Shown piece after piece: positions 10,045 to 19,125 of a DNA stretch of 64,000 bases (positions are counted from its first letter, which is position 1; the number at the start of each line of letters is the position of its first letter). The notes beneath the pieces were generated by a model. That model was not told the DNA's origin. It saw nothing but the letters and a program-made list of their open reading frames with translations, and made no database searches. A program made the position numbers and the translations under genes. Source of the stretch: Paenibacillus oryzisoli (GTDB lineage Bacteria; Bacillota; Bacilli; Paenibacillales; NBRC-103111); the NCBI RefSeq assembly GCF_001653565.1, contig NZ_LYPB01000091.1, positions 136,518 through 200,517 of the forward strand, read 5' to 3'.

Positions 10045-10632
10045 CTAATTGGTAGGGCGTTTAATTGGGTAAGGAAGCTCCACATGTCCCATTAAACTAT
10101 CTACTTGTTTGCCGTCTTTAAGTACATATAATGTTTTTACTTCTGGGAATTGGAACATCGTTTTCTTCAGTGCTTGTAGGAATAACTCTTCCCCAGGAGC
10201 ACCTAATTGTGTCTTGGGACCGAATGTCATATCCAGTTTTATTTCACCTTTGGCAGCATCCCATTTCACACTATTGAATTTCATATCCTCGAATAAAGGA
10301 ATAGCCTTTGGATCTTCACTTTTCTGAAGTGCTTTGAGCGCTGCTTCATACGCCTCCGAATCCTTCTCTACGCGTACGGTAACTACTTTTTCAACAAGTT
10401 TCATTTCATCTTGGTCACTGTAATAAGCCTTGACCTGCAACTGTTTCAGAGGTGCTACTGAAGGTTTCGGTGTAACCGTTTGAATGGGAGTTGTTGCAAT
10501 CGGTGTAGCTGTTGTTTCCGGTGTCGTAGTTGCGGCCCCAGTTAATTGCATTTTCTGGCCACAAGCTGTAACAGTTAATGTGATGGCACTTACAAGGAGT
10601 GCTCCTTGAACTAGGCGTTTTGTTTTGTTCAT
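10045..10632 (-). CDS. GerMN-domain lipoprotein
   Basis: An exported lipoprotein of 195 residues with a hydrophobic signal and lipobox VTAC near residue 25, then a Thr/Pro-rich spacer (about 35-60) and a GerMN domain through the rest (KWDAAKGEIKLDM, LFLQALKKTMFQFPEVKTLYVLKDGK). GerMN domains occur in B. subtilis GerM, a sporulation and germination protein, and in envelope lipoproteins next to amidases. An upstream in-frame GTG overlaps the AAGGAG ribosome site, so the ATG at 10632, 8 nt after it, is the likely start. It sits between the amidase and the SLH gene on the same strand, which suggests a joint cell-wall role. Confidence 0.87.
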   Translation of the reverse strand: MNKTKRLVQGALLVSAITLTVTACGQKMQLTGAATTTPETTATPIATTPIQTVTPKPSVAPLKQLQVKAYYSDQDEMKLVEKVVTVRVEKDSEAYEAALKALQKSEDPKAIPLFEDMKFNSVKWDAAKGEIKLDMTFGPKTQLGAPGEELFLQALKKTMFQFPEVKTLYVLKDGKQVDSLMGHVELPYPIKRPTN

Positions 10633-10700
10633 CTTCTTCACTCCTTAGCATTATGCCTAGACAGGCTAGCCTATATTGATCCGCTTGAGGGTCTACATGT

Positions 10701-12197
10701 TTACTTAAGGTTCAAATATTCCTTAATAGCGGCAACAAGTGAAGCAGCTAATTTGTCCTGGAATGCCTCTTTGTACATGGCAGATTCATCATTCTTATTG
10801 GACAAATAACCAACTTCAAGCAAGACTGCTGGCATACTCGTTTTGGTAATAACGCGGAAATCAGCTTGACGAACCTTTCGATCAGCAAAGCCAGTAGCTG
10901 GAACTGCGTACTTATGAATCACATTGGCGAAATCTAAGCTCTCTGGCCTGTTATAGTAAGTTTCCGTTCCTGATACTGTTGCTTTGGCACTATTCCCATG
11001 AATGGATAGAAAAAGGTCTGCTGAAATATCATTGGCAAAAGAAACGCGATCGTCTAATGGGATAAAAGTATCATCAGAACGGGTCATCAGAACATGCATC
11101 CGCTTATCTTTCGCTAATAGTGCCTCTACCTTCTTCGCTGTAGAGAGCGTAAATTCCTTCTCATGCTTCCCTGTAATGGATAGTGCGCCAGGATCGTTGT
11201 CTCCATGACCAGCATCAATAATTACAGTTAATTTCCTCGCGCCGATCGAAGCCTTCCATTGATTAGTAACTTTAGAAGGAATTGTCTGATACTCTGTTGG
11301 CGCGTTTAAATCCAGAATAATTCTAACGGTAGCCGGATTATCGTTGAAATTTGAAAATCGCACTTTAGATACTAACGGTTGCTTGGATGGCAATTCGCCA
11401 GAATTCTTAACAAGAAGCTTCTGCAAGGACTCATCTAATATGGTGTTAGGGAAATCAAACACGAGACGAGAAGGATTAGATAACGTTAAGACTTTCGGAC
11501 TTATGGTCCCATCCTTTGCAACAACTGTAAGCTCTGTTTCAGAAAGTGAAATTGAGGTTATCACATGTACAGATGGGTCTGGTGTGATTGCACCTGTTCC
11601 AGTTCCTGATCCGTTCCCAGAGCTTGTACCTGTTCCAGATCCGTTTCCTGTACCCGTCCCAGTAGTAGGCTTAGTTCCCGGAGGCTTGGTCTCTGGATTG
11701 GATGTACCACCGTCAGTTCCACCAACATCAACAGGAGCTGTAACTGGCTTTGAATCTGATTCCGTTGGTTTGAACATATGCACAGATGATGTAGCACCAT
11801 CCCACTTAAATTCAATACCCAATACTTCACCAATGAAACGCAGTGGAAGCATTGTTGAGCCATTTTCTATCTTTGGACCTACTTCTAGTGTTTCTTTCTT
11901 ACCATTAATAAGTGCGGTTACATTGTTAATCACGAGTTGGATATTCACTTTATCCTTCACGATGGTTACTTTGCTTGTAGCTTCGTCCCAGCTGACTTTG
12001 GCACCGATTTGTTCGACAATTATTCGAACAGGAACAATTGTATTATCATTGACAATGCGCGGCTGAACTCCTTGGACTTCAAGCTGTTTCTCATTCATAT
12101 AAAGCTTAATCGGTTTTGACGCTTCAGCTCCAAAGGCGGTAGTAGGCAGCAGCAACAAACATGCGAGCAAAAACAAACAAAATGCAGGAAATTTCAT
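10701..12197 (-). CDS. N-acetylmuramoyl-L-alanine amidase with stalk and AMIN domains
   Basis: A secreted zinc amidase that cuts the bond between muramic acid and the stem peptide of peptidoglycan. Domains in order: signal peptide (1-25), a copper-amine-oxidase N-terminal-like beta domain (about 30-147, with VPVRIIVEQIGAKVSWD and LPLRFIGEVLG), a Gly/Thr/Ser-rich linker (about 150-215), an AMIN domain (about 215-315) and an Amidase_3 catalytic domain (about 325-495). Zinc-site motifs are DAGHGDNDPGA, GKHEKEF and SIHGNS, with the catalytic Glu in LLEVGYLSN. Two ATGs are adjacent; the second (12197) is better spaced from GAGG. It heads a group with the GerMN lipoprotein and the SLH protein. Confidence 0.93.
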   Translation of the reverse strand: MKFPAFCLFLLACLLLLPTTAFGAEASKPIKLYMNEKQLEVQGVQPRIVNDNTIVPVRIIVEQIGAKVSWDEATSKVTIVKDKVNIQLVINNVTALINGKKETLEVGPKIENGSTMLPLRFIGEVLGIEFKWDGATSSVHMFKPTESDSKPVTAPVDVGGTDGGTSNPETKPPGTKPTTGTGTGNGSGTGTSSGNGSGTGTGAITPDPSVHVITSISLSETELTVVAKDGTISPKVLTLSNPSRLVFDFPNTILDESLQKLLVKNSGELPSKQPLVSKVRFSNFNDNPATVRIILDLNAPTEYQTIPSKVTNQWKASIGARKLTVIIDAGHGDNDPGALSITGKHEKEFTLSTAKKVEALLAKDKRMHVLMTRSDDTFIPLDDRVSFANDISADLFLSIHGNSAKATVSGTETYYNRPESLDFANVIHKYAVPATGFADRKVRQADFRVITKTSMPAVLLEVGYLSNKNDESAMYKEAFQDKLAASLVAAIKEYLNLK

Positions 12198-12292
12198 CAT
12201 TCACCTCTATGTAATGTCGGAATTGGGGGATTTCGGGGGATGTAGGAACGCAACCAATCAGCAAATTCTACGAAACTATCAACTTCCTATCT

Positions 12293-12298
12293 ATTATA
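12293..12298 (-). promoter_or_regulatory. Extended -10 promoter for the amidase gene
   Basis: On the minus strand TGCTATAAT gives a perfect -10 box with the TGn extension, about 95 bp before the amidase start. The -35 match is weak, which extended -10 promoters tolerate. Prediction only. Confidence 0.5.
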
Positions 12299-12418
12299 GC
12301 AAAATTAACCTCTACCTGACAGCACAACCTCCTTTACTTCGACATTCTAGTAATCTATTAGACGAAACAAATTGCCAAAAGTTGCAAGATTTATGTAGAA
12401 AATTTAAAATGAAAACAC

Positions 12419-12450
12419 AAAAAAACGCAGCCCCGAGGGACTACGTCTTC
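12419..12450 (-). terminator. Terminator after leuD
   Basis: On the minus strand a short stem (ACGTAGTCCC with GGGGCTGCGT, loop TCG) is followed by seven T residues, directly after the leuD stop codon. Confidence 0.8.
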
Positions 12451-12460
12451 TGGTATTTAC

Positions 12461-13066
12461 TTACTTGTAAGCTAAACGCTTTTGGTGAGCTTGTTCATAT
12501 GCCGTAATTTTCGCTTCGTGTTGAAGTGTCAATCCGATGTCATCCAAACCTTGCAGCAAGAATTGACGACGGTGCTCATCCAAATCAAATTGGATTTCAA
12601 GACCGTACTCATCAGTCAACTTTTTGTTTTCTAGATCAACATTCAATTTGTATCCTTCGTGCTTCGCAGTACGTTGGAATAGATCCTCAACTTGCTCTTC
12701 CGACAATTTGATTGGCAGAATACTGTTTTTGAAACAGTTGTTATAGAAAATGTCTGCATAGGAAGGTGCAATGATAACGCGGAATCCGAAATCTTGAATC
12801 GCCCAAGGCGCGTGCTCACGAGATGATCCGCAACCAAAGTTCGCTCTGGAAATAAGGACGGAAGCGCCTTGATAACGATCTTGATTCAATGGGAAATTCT
12901 CGATCACGTTACCTGCTTCATCCCATCTCCACTCGAAGAAAAGGAATTGACCGAAACCTGAACGCTCAATGCGTTTAAGAAATTGCTTAGGGATAATTGC
13001 GTCTGTATCTACGTTTACACGATCAACAGGGCCTACTAGACCTGTATGTTGTTTGAAAGCTTCCAT
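12461..13066 (-). CDS. leuD: 3-isopropylmalate dehydratase small subunit
   Basis: The swivel-domain subunit of isopropylmalate isomerase, which converts 2-isopropylmalate to 3-isopropylmalate in leucine synthesis together with LeuC. The 201 residues show the family signatures VNVDTDAIIPKQFLK and FGCGSSREHAPWA, and length is normal. AAGGAG lies 9 nt ahead of the ATG. It follows leuC by 69 bp on the same strand and is closed by its own terminator. leuA and leuB are not in the window. Confidence 0.97.
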   Translation of the reverse strand: MEAFKQHTGLVGPVDRVNVDTDAIIPKQFLKRIERSGFGQFLFFEWRWDEAGNVIENFPLNQDRYQGASVLISRANFGCGSSREHAPWAIQDFGFRVIIAPSYADIFYNNCFKNSILPIKLSEEQVEDLFQRTAKHEGYKLNVDLENKKLTDEYGLEIQFDLDEHRRQFLLQGLDDIGLTLQHEAKITAYEQAHQKRLAYK

Positions 13067-13135
13067 GTTCTCATTCTCCTTAAAGTTTTGCTACAGCAAA
13101 ACTAGCATCATAAACATTACTTCAATTTACCGAAA

Positions 13136-14557
13136 TTAAGCTTGTTGGTATTCTTTGATTTCCCAGTCACGAACGTCGTAGAAATGACCTTTGATCGCTG
13201 CAGCAACAGCCATTGCTGGGGAAACAAGATGCGTACGTCCACCGCGGCCTTGACGCCCTTCGAAGTTACGGTTGGAAGTGGATGCACAACGTTGTCCTGG
13301 TTGAAGTACGTCTGGGTTCATTGCCAAACACATACTGCAACCTGCATCACGCCATTCGAATCCAGCGTCGGAGAAGATTTTGTCCAAACCTTCTTTCTCA
13401 GCTTGAATTTTAACACGGCCTGAACCTGGAACAACAATAGCTGTTACGCTAGGATCTACGGTGTAACCTTGCGCAATCTTAGCTGCTGCGCGAAGATCCT
13501 CGATACGTCCATTTGTACAAGAACCGATAAAGACATAATCCACTTTCAATTCCGTCATCGGTGTTCCTGGTGTTAAATCCATATATTCAAGCGCTTTTTC
13601 AGCAGCTTTACGTTCGTTCTCTGTTTCGAAGCTTTGTGGATCTGGAACCAAGGAAGTAACGCTAGTTCCCATACCAGGGCTCGTACCCCAGGTTACTTGT
13701 GGAATCAATGTATCTGCATCGAATTCCAATACCCAGTCATAGGTAGCGCCTTCATCTGTTACAAGATTAGACCACTCTGCTACCGCTGCGTCAAAATCAG
13801 CACCTTGAGGTACATATTCACGACCACGCAGGTAGTTAAATGTTGTTGAATCAGGAGCGATTAGACCAGCACGAGCTCCACCTTCAATAGACATGTTACA
13901 AACAGTCATACGCTCTTCCATGGAAAGACCACGGATCGCTTCGCCTGTATACTCAATAACATAGCCTGTTGCAAAGTCTGTGCCGTATTTTGCGATAACA
14001 CCAAGGATCAAATCCTTCGCAGTAACGCCTGGTTTCAAGTTGCCATTGATGCGAACTTCCAAGGATTTCGCTCTGGATTGTTGAAGTGTTTGTGTCGCCA
14101 TAACGTGTTCAACTTCACTTGTACCGATACCGAAAGCAAGTGCGCCGAATGCGCCGTGTGTTGAAGTATGGCTATCGCCACATACGATTGTTTTACCTGG
14201 GTGTGTAAGACCAAGTTCTGGCCCCATAACGTGAACAACACCTTGATCTAGGCTGTCCAAGTCGAAAAGTGTAACGCCGAAATCACGGCAGTTTTGTGAA
14301 AGTGTATCGATTTGTTGCTTCGAAATTGGATCTGTAATATTGAAACGATCCTTCGTTGGTACGTTATGATCCATAGTTGCGAAAGTTAAATCAGGACGAC
14401 GAACTTTACGACCGGACATGCGAAGCCCTTCGAAAGCTTGTGGTGAAGTTACTTCATGTACTAGATGCAAATCAATATAAATAACGCTAGGCTTGCCATC
14501 TTCCTGGTTAATAACGTGATTATCCCAAATCTTCTCGAACATTGTCTTTTTACTCAT
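13136..14557 (-). CDS. leuC: 3-isopropylmalate dehydratase large subunit
   Basis: An aconitase-family enzyme with a 4Fe-4S cluster, acting with LeuD in leucine synthesis. The 473 residues carry the cluster cysteines in GSCTNGR and CSMCLAMN and the signature GDSHTSTHGAFGALAFGIGTSE. The frame opens at a GTG three codons upstream, but GAGG is best spaced (8 nt) from the ATG at 14557, giving MSKKTMFEKIWD. leuCD form a short unit divergent from the iron-uptake genes. No leucine T-box was seen in the 250-bp gap upstream. Confidence 0.97.
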   Translation of the reverse strand: MSKKTMFEKIWDNHVINQEDGKPSVIYIDLHLVHEVTSPQAFEGLRMSGRKVRRPDLTFATMDHNVPTKDRFNITDPISKQQIDTLSQNCRDFGVTLFDLDSLDQGVVHVMGPELGLTHPGKTIVCGDSHTSTHGAFGALAFGIGTSEVEHVMATQTLQQSRAKSLEVRINGNLKPGVTAKDLILGVIAKYGTDFATGYVIEYTGEAIRGLSMEERMTVCNMSIEGGARAGLIAPDSTTFNYLRGREYVPQGADFDAAVAEWSNLVTDEGATYDWVLEFDADTLIPQVTWGTSPGMGTSVTSLVPDPQSFETENERKAAEKALEYMDLTPGTPMTELKVDYVFIGSCTNGRIEDLRAAAKIAQGYTVDPSVTAIVVPGSGRVKIQAEKEGLDKIFSDAGFEWRDAGCSMCLAMNPDVLQPGQRCASTSNRNFEGRQGRGGRTHLVSPAMAVAAAIKGHFYDVRDWEIKEYQQA

Positions 14558-14718
14558 ACCAGTCACCTCTTGTCATTATCCGCATTAGTTTGCTAATGTC
14601 TTACCCTCATAACGTACTTTAGCACGAATCGCGTAATAGTTCCAAGATATAATAACTATAAGCTTGATAGATAACTCCTATATAGCAAGGGGAGTTGTTA
14701 ATTATTTGCAGATTGTTG

Positions 14719-14747
14719 TTGACATATTAAGTGATAATGATTATCAT
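14719..14747 (+). promoter_or_regulatory. SigA-type promoter of the iron-uptake operon
   Basis: TTGACA at 14719-14724, a 17-bp spacer and TATCAT at 14742-14747 form a near-consensus vegetative promoter about 70 bp before the lipoprotein start. The Fur-like box lies across the spacer and the -10 box. Confidence 0.8.
14732..14746. promoter_or_regulatory. Fur box (perfect 7-1-7 inverted repeat)
   Basis: TGATAATGATTATCA is an exact match to the 7-1-7 Fur operator known in Bacillus. It covers the end of the promoter spacer and the -10 box, so iron-loaded Fur bound here should block polymerase directly and limit the uptake genes to iron starvation. Confidence 0.9.
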
Positions 14748-14817
14748 TCTCCTAGCGGTATCGAATTGGCCATCGATACACCAAATATTTGAATACATAA
14801 TATCAGGGGGATTTATT

Positions 14818-15834
14818 GTGCGTAAACTTATTAAACCAGTTACTTTCACGCTTTCACTTATGTTACTTTTCGTTACAGCAGCATGCGGAACTTCGAACTC
14901 ATCTTCGTCAACGGCTTCACCTGCTCCAGCAGCAACCGTTCAACCAACAGCAACGCCAGCAGCAGATAAGACAATAACACATGCTCTAGGAACAACGACA
15001 ATTAAAGGTACACCGAAACGTATTGTAACATTAGAGTGGGCTTACACAGAGGACGTGTTAGCACTTGGCCTTCAACCTGTAGGGCAAGCTGACAATAAAG
15101 GTTACCTTGGTGCGGTAAATATTAAGCCTGCATTAGATGCTTCGGTTGTTGATGTAGGAACTCGTCAAGAACCTAATCTAGAAACAATCACTGGTTTGAA
15201 GCCAGATCTAATCATTACTAGCACATTGCGTTCAAGCAAGAACTATGAAGCTCTTTCCAAGATTGCTCCAACGATCGCATTCGAATCCTACCCAGCTGAA
15301 GGTAAAGGCGATCAATATTCGGATATGATAACAACATTCAAAACAATTTCAGATATCGTAGGTAAGAAAACGGAAGGTGACAAAGTCCTTGCTGATCTCG
15401 ACAAAGCGTACGCAGATACGAAAGCGAAATTAGTTGCTGCGAAAAAAGATGGCGCTGAGTTCGCTTTAACACAAGCGTTCAGCAATCAAAACAATGCTGT
15501 TCTACGCATGTTCACTGATAACTCCATGGTCGTTCAGATTATGCAACGTATTGGTTTGAAGAATGTATTTAAGTCCACTAAATTCGAGCTTTATGGCTTC
15601 TCAACTGCTTCAGTAGAAGCTTTACCTGCTGTTCAAAATGCAAACTTCTTCTACATTGTTCAAGATGCGGATAACGTATTCGAGAAACAATTGAAAGACA
15701 ACGCCGTATGGAAAGGTCTTTCATTTGTGAAGGACAACAAAACATTTAAACTTCCAGGTAACACATGGACTTTCGGCGGACCTCTATCTGCCAAACTATT
15801 CGCTGAGTTAACTGCTGCTGCACTTACGAAATGA
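14818..15834 (+). CDS. Iron-siderophore ABC transporter binding lipoprotein
   Basis: Captures a ferric chelate outside the membrane and delivers it to the permease. The 338-residue product has a lipoprotein signal with cysteine in VTAACGTS, a Thr/Ala/Pro spacer, and a class III periplasmic-binding fold typical of FecB/FhuD proteins (KRIVTLEWAYTEDVLALGLQPVG; NLETITGLKPDLIITS). The frame is open further upstream, but AGGGGG precedes the GTG at 14818, which puts the signal peptide at the N-terminus. Its last four bases overlap the permease start (ATGA). The Fur box and promoter just upstream indicate iron control. The chelate is unknown. Confidence 0.93.
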   Translation: MRKLIKPVTFTLSLMLLFVTAACGTSNSSSSTASPAPAATVQPTATPAADKTITHALGTTTIKGTPKRIVTLEWAYTEDVLALGLQPVGQADNKGYLGAVNIKPALDASVVDVGTRQEPNLETITGLKPDLIITSTLRSSKNYEALSKIAPTIAFESYPAEGKGDQYSDMITTFKTISDIVGKKTEGDKVLADLDKAYADTKAKLVAAKKDGAEFALTQAFSNQNNAVLRMFTDNSMVVQIMQRIGLKNVFKSTKFELYGFSTASVEALPAVQNANFFYIVQDADNVFEKQLKDNAVWKGLSFVKDNKTFKLPGNTWTFGGPLSAKLFAELTAAALTK

Positions 15835-17891
15835 TCCAATCAGCGATGACATCGAAAACTAACCGTTTCGCTAATATCGAGTGGAAATCACTTCTTGTAT
15901 TTGGAGGTGGGGGGCTCGCTCTCCTCCTTTTGCTTTTTCTCAATATAACGCAAGGAGAAGCGAACATTACCGTTCATACGGTTATACAAGCTTTGATATC
16001 TCCACAAGATACCCCCGACCATTTAATGGTGCGGGGGCTTCGCATGCCGCGCGCAGTGATGGGAATACTTGCAGGAGCAGCACTAGCTGTTGCTGGTGCA
16101 CTACTGCAAACTGTCACACGTAATCCGCTTGCCTCCGCTTCCACGTTAGGTTTGAATGCGGGTGCCTATTTCATTATAGTGCTGGCTGCTGTTTTCTTCC
16201 CGGCCTTGAAATCGGATCACGCTCTACCTCTAGCATTAGTTGGGGCTTGTGGTGCAGCCGTTATGGCCTACTACATGTCAGGCGGCCGCAAAAGCTCGCC
16301 TTTACGCATGGCACTTGCCGGTATGATCGTAACACTCGTACTCTCAGCTTTCACTAACGGCTTGCAGATTATGTTCGAGGATGCCACCAATGGCTTATTC
16401 ATGTGGGGTTCAGGTGCATTAGGACAGAACGATTGGCAAGGTGTCCGATTTGCACTCCCTTGGATTTGCATTGGACTCGTAGTTGCCTTTCTCTTTCATC
16501 AAAAGCTAGATATGCTAGCTCTGAGTGAAGAAACTGCTATTTCATTAGGAGAGAATATTAACCTAGTTCGATTAGTTGCTCTTGCTGCAGCGATTCTACT
16601 GGCAGGTGTGACTGTTAGTGTTGTAGGACCTATTGGTTTTATAGGGCTAATCGCACCTCATCTCGTTCGCTTAATTGGCTTGCAACGACATCGACTGTTG
16701 ATTCCAGGAAGTGCGATCTGGGGTGCAGCAGTCCTGCTTGGAGCGGATACCATTGCCAAAATGTTCCGCAGTACACTTGGCGAGCTCCCTGCAGGTTCCG
16801 TAACAGCACTGATAGGTGCACCATGGTTAATTTGGCTTGCCATTCGCGGCTCGCGAATGAAAGCTTCCGCTGAGAGCAGTTCTATGAGCGTCGGTTACGT
16901 TGGTACGAAAATTCCTTATCCCATCATCGTCGTGGTATCTGCAATAGCTCTACTTCTCTTGGTGCTATTCGGCTTAACAGCTGGTGCTTTGCATATCCCA
17001 ATATCCAGCGTTATCGCTGTAATTACAGGGCAAGGCGAAGAAATGGCGCGTAACGTCATTCTGAATTTGCGACTACCTCGCATTCTGGTTGCTGCGCTCG
17101 CTGGGGCCTCCTTGGCCGTTGCTGGCTCCATGATGCAGGGAGCAGTACGTAATCCACTTGCTGACCCATCCGTCGTTGGCGTTACATCTGGTGCCGGAAT
17201 GGGTGCCTTGCTTGTATTGACGATTTGGCCAACTGCGTCAGCAACTTTAGTACCTATTGGTGCTATTGTCGGAGCACTCATTTCCGCTGGCAGCGTCTAT
17301 GCGCTCGCTTGGAAAAAGGGGCTAAATCCCGTTGTTCTTATTCTTGTCGGAATAGCTGTTTCTGCAATCGGCTCGGCTGTCATTCAATTTCTTGTGATCC
17401 AATCCAAACTAGGTGCCGCTCCTGCTCTTACATGGTTAGCTGGCAGTACCTATTCTAGAGGTTGGAAAGAGGTCATCCAACTTCTGATAACAACCGTCAT
17501 TCTAGTTCCAAGCGCTTGGTTGCTTGGGCGGCGTGTCGATCTATTAGCTTTCGGTGACCACGTGTCTATTGGATTAGGTCTGAAGTTACAAAAAACGAGA
17601 CTAGTTTCCGCTGCAATCGGTGTGTTTGTTGCCGCAATTGCGGTGGCGGCAGTTGGAACTGTAAGCTTTGTTGGCTTGCTCGCACCACACGCTGTTCGTC
17701 TTTTCATGGGACAGCATCATCAGAAGTCTGTTGTCCTTTCTGCCATCTTAGGGGCTTTCCTACTCACTTTGGCAGATATTATAGGGAAAACGATTCTAAT
17801 CCCCAAAGAGATCCCCTCAGGTATCGTTGTAGCTATCATAGGCGCTCCGTATCTATTATTCCTTATGTATAGAAGTACAGTTCGCAAGTAA
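15831..17891 (+). CDS. Fused double FecCD-type iron-chelate permease
   Basis: One 686-residue chain carrying two FecCD permease halves, as in FhuB. Each half has the conserved phrases RGLRMPRAVMGILAGAALAVAGALLQ / LRLPRILVAALAGASLAVAGSMMQ near its start and GPIGFIGLIAPHLVRL / GTVSFVGLLAPHAVRL near its end, about 20 predicted helices in all. A single chain therefore replaces the permease dimer. It is translationally coupled to the binding protein. No ATPase gene follows before the large terminator, so the transporter must borrow an ATPase encoded elsewhere, as B. subtilis systems do with YusV or FhuC. Expression should follow the Fur-controlled promoter. Confidence 0.94.
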   Translation: MIQSAMTSKTNRFANIEWKSLLVFGGGGLALLLLLFLNITQGEANITVHTVIQALISPQDTPDHLMVRGLRMPRAVMGILAGAALAVAGALLQTVTRNPLASASTLGLNAGAYFIIVLAAVFFPALKSDHALPLALVGACGAAVMAYYMSGGRKSSPLRMALAGMIVTLVLSAFTNGLQIMFEDATNGLFMWGSGALGQNDWQGVRFALPWICIGLVVAFLFHQKLDMLALSEETAISLGENINLVRLVALAAAILLAGVTVSVVGPIGFIGLIAPHLVRLIGLQRHRLLIPGSAIWGAAVLLGADTIAKMFRSTLGELPAGSVTALIGAPWLIWLAIRGSRMKASAESSSMSVGYVGTKIPYPIIVVVSAIALLLLVLFGLTAGALHIPISSVIAVITGQGEEMARNVILNLRLPRILVAALAGASLAVAGSMMQGAVRNPLADPSVVGVTSGAGMGALLVLTIWPTASATLVPIGAIVGALISAGSVYALAWKKGLNPVVLILVGIAVSAIGSAVIQFLVIQSKLGAAPALTWLAGSTYSRGWKEVIQLLITTVILVPSAWLLGRRVDLLAFGDHVSIGLGLKLQKTRLVSAAIGVFVAAIAVAAVGTVSFVGLLAPHAVRLFMGQHHQKSVVLSAILGAFLLTLADIIGKTILIPKEIPSGIVVAIIGAPYLLFLMYRSTVRK

Positions 17892-17906
17892 CATGAAATA
17901 ACCTAT

Positions 17907-17961
17907 AACCATAAAAGGCAATGAAACTGGTGACTACCAGACTTCATTGCCTTTTATGGTT
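17907..17961. terminator. Long hairpin terminator after the permease gene
   Basis: A stem of about 19 pairs (AACCATAAAAGGCAATGAA with its complement, plus an inner CTGG/CCAG) ends the iron-uptake operon. The T-rich part lies inside the 3' arm rather than after it. Confidence 0.7.
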
Positions 17962-17980
17962 AGTAATTCCTATGTTCACC

Positions 17981-18009
17981 TTGTTTCGCCCCAAAAAGCT
18001 TGTTATGAT
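17981..18009 (+). promoter_or_regulatory. Likely promoter of the LysR-type regulator
   Basis: TTGTTT, a 17-bp spacer and TATGAT lie 38 bp before the regulator start, downstream of the previous terminator. Prediction by eye. Confidence 0.5.
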
Positions 18010-18046
18010 AACCATCAAGACATGAATAAAGGAGATATTTCTTCGC

Positions 18047-18940
18047 ATGGAATTACGTCAATTACAGTATGCCATCCAGATCGCGATAGAACGAAATTTC
18101 TCACGTGCAGCGGAGAAGTTACATATAGCTCAACCCTCATTAAGCCAACAATTGTCTAAGCTTGAGAAAGAACTTGGTGTTCTTTTGTTTCAACGCAGCA
18201 CGAATTCTGTAGAGCTAACCCACGCAGGCTCTCTGTTTGTCGAGAAATCCCAAAAGATTCTCGATATGATCGAGGGACTAAAAAAAGAAATGGAAGACAT
18301 TTCGCAAATGAAAAAAGGCCGCCTCGTGATCGGCTCTATGCCAATTACAGGATCAACGATTTTGCCTTTCGTGGTACCTGTGTTTCAAGCAGCCTATCCG
18401 GATATCGAAATTTCGCTAGTTGAGGAAACGTCATCCAACCTGGAAACCTTAACGGTGAATGGTCAAACCGATATTTCGCTTCTATCTTTGCCTTTAAGAG
18501 AAGAATCTCTCGTCTATGAGACGTTGTTAGAGGAAGAAATTATCCTTGCCGTTCCGCCGCTGCATCCGCTAGCAGCAAGCAAGGAGCCTGTACGGATCTC
18601 TCAACTGGAAAAGGAACGTTTCATCGCATTGAAGAAAGGACAAGGCTTCCGTAAGTTGACCCTAGATCTGTGCCAAGAAGCTGGTTTCACGCCGAATATT
18701 GTTTTCGAATCGAGTAATATGGAAACTGTGCAATCGCTTGTTGCCGCTGGAATGGGTGTTGCCTTCGTTCCATATTTAATTTCCAAAAGAAGTTTACACG
18801 AACTTTCTCCCGTAAACGTCATCTTAGAAGACAGACCTACACGCAAACTGGTGATCGCCTATCGCAAAGGTCGCTATATTTCCAAAGCAGCCGAAGCCTT
18901 TGTCTCCACAATGAAAGAGGTTATGCAAACCATTCGTTAG
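18047..18940 (+). CDS. LysR-family transcriptional regulator
   Basis: A 297-residue regulator. The N-terminal winged helix-turn-helix is clear (MELRQLQYAIQIAIERNFSRAAEKLHIAQPSLSQQLSKLEKELGVLLFQR, residues 1-50), followed by the linker helix and a periplasmic-binding-like effector domain (about 90-295) with VIGSMPITGSTILPFVVPVF. The effector cannot be told from sequence. AAAGGAG lies about 12 nt ahead of the ATG. The next gene downstream, on the same strand, is cysteine dioxygenase, so a link to sulphur amino acids is possible but unproven. A perfect 10-bp inverted repeat (18917-18926 with 18940-18949) spans its stop codon and may form a weak terminator. Confidence 0.9.
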   Translation: MELRQLQYAIQIAIERNFSRAAEKLHIAQPSLSQQLSKLEKELGVLLFQRSTNSVELTHAGSLFVEKSQKILDMIEGLKKEMEDISQMKKGRLVIGSMPITGSTILPFVVPVFQAAYPDIEISLVEETSSNLETLTVNGQTDISLLSLPLREESLVYETLLEEEIILAVPPLHPLAASKEPVRISQLEKERFIALKKGQGFRKLTLDLCQEAGFTPNIVFESSNMETVQSLVAAGMGVAFVPYLISKRSLHELSPVNVILEDRPTRKLVIAYRKGRYISKAAEAFVSTMKEVMQTIR

Positions 18941-19125
18941 CATAACCTCCACTGTCAAAAGGAATAGTCCCTTTGCGTCCTAAATCATTTATTATTGGAT
19001 GATCTCCGCTTCAACTTCTTTCATTTATCCCTAACCATTTGACGCACCGAGGCATATTATATAAACAAAACTTATCCTTCCTCAAATAATATTTGATAAA
19101 GAGATAAGTATGCCTAGGAGGCGAG

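Noticed and set aside
11344..12066. 240-codon plus-strand frame opposite the amidase
   Set aside because: Its Pro/Val repeats mirror the Gly/Thr-rich linker of the amidase; the amidase frame carries a signal peptide and catalytic motifs.
18917..18949. Terminator at the end of the LysR gene
   Set aside because: The 10-bp inverted repeat is perfect but lacks a T-run, so I mention it in the gene entry and do not list it as a terminator.
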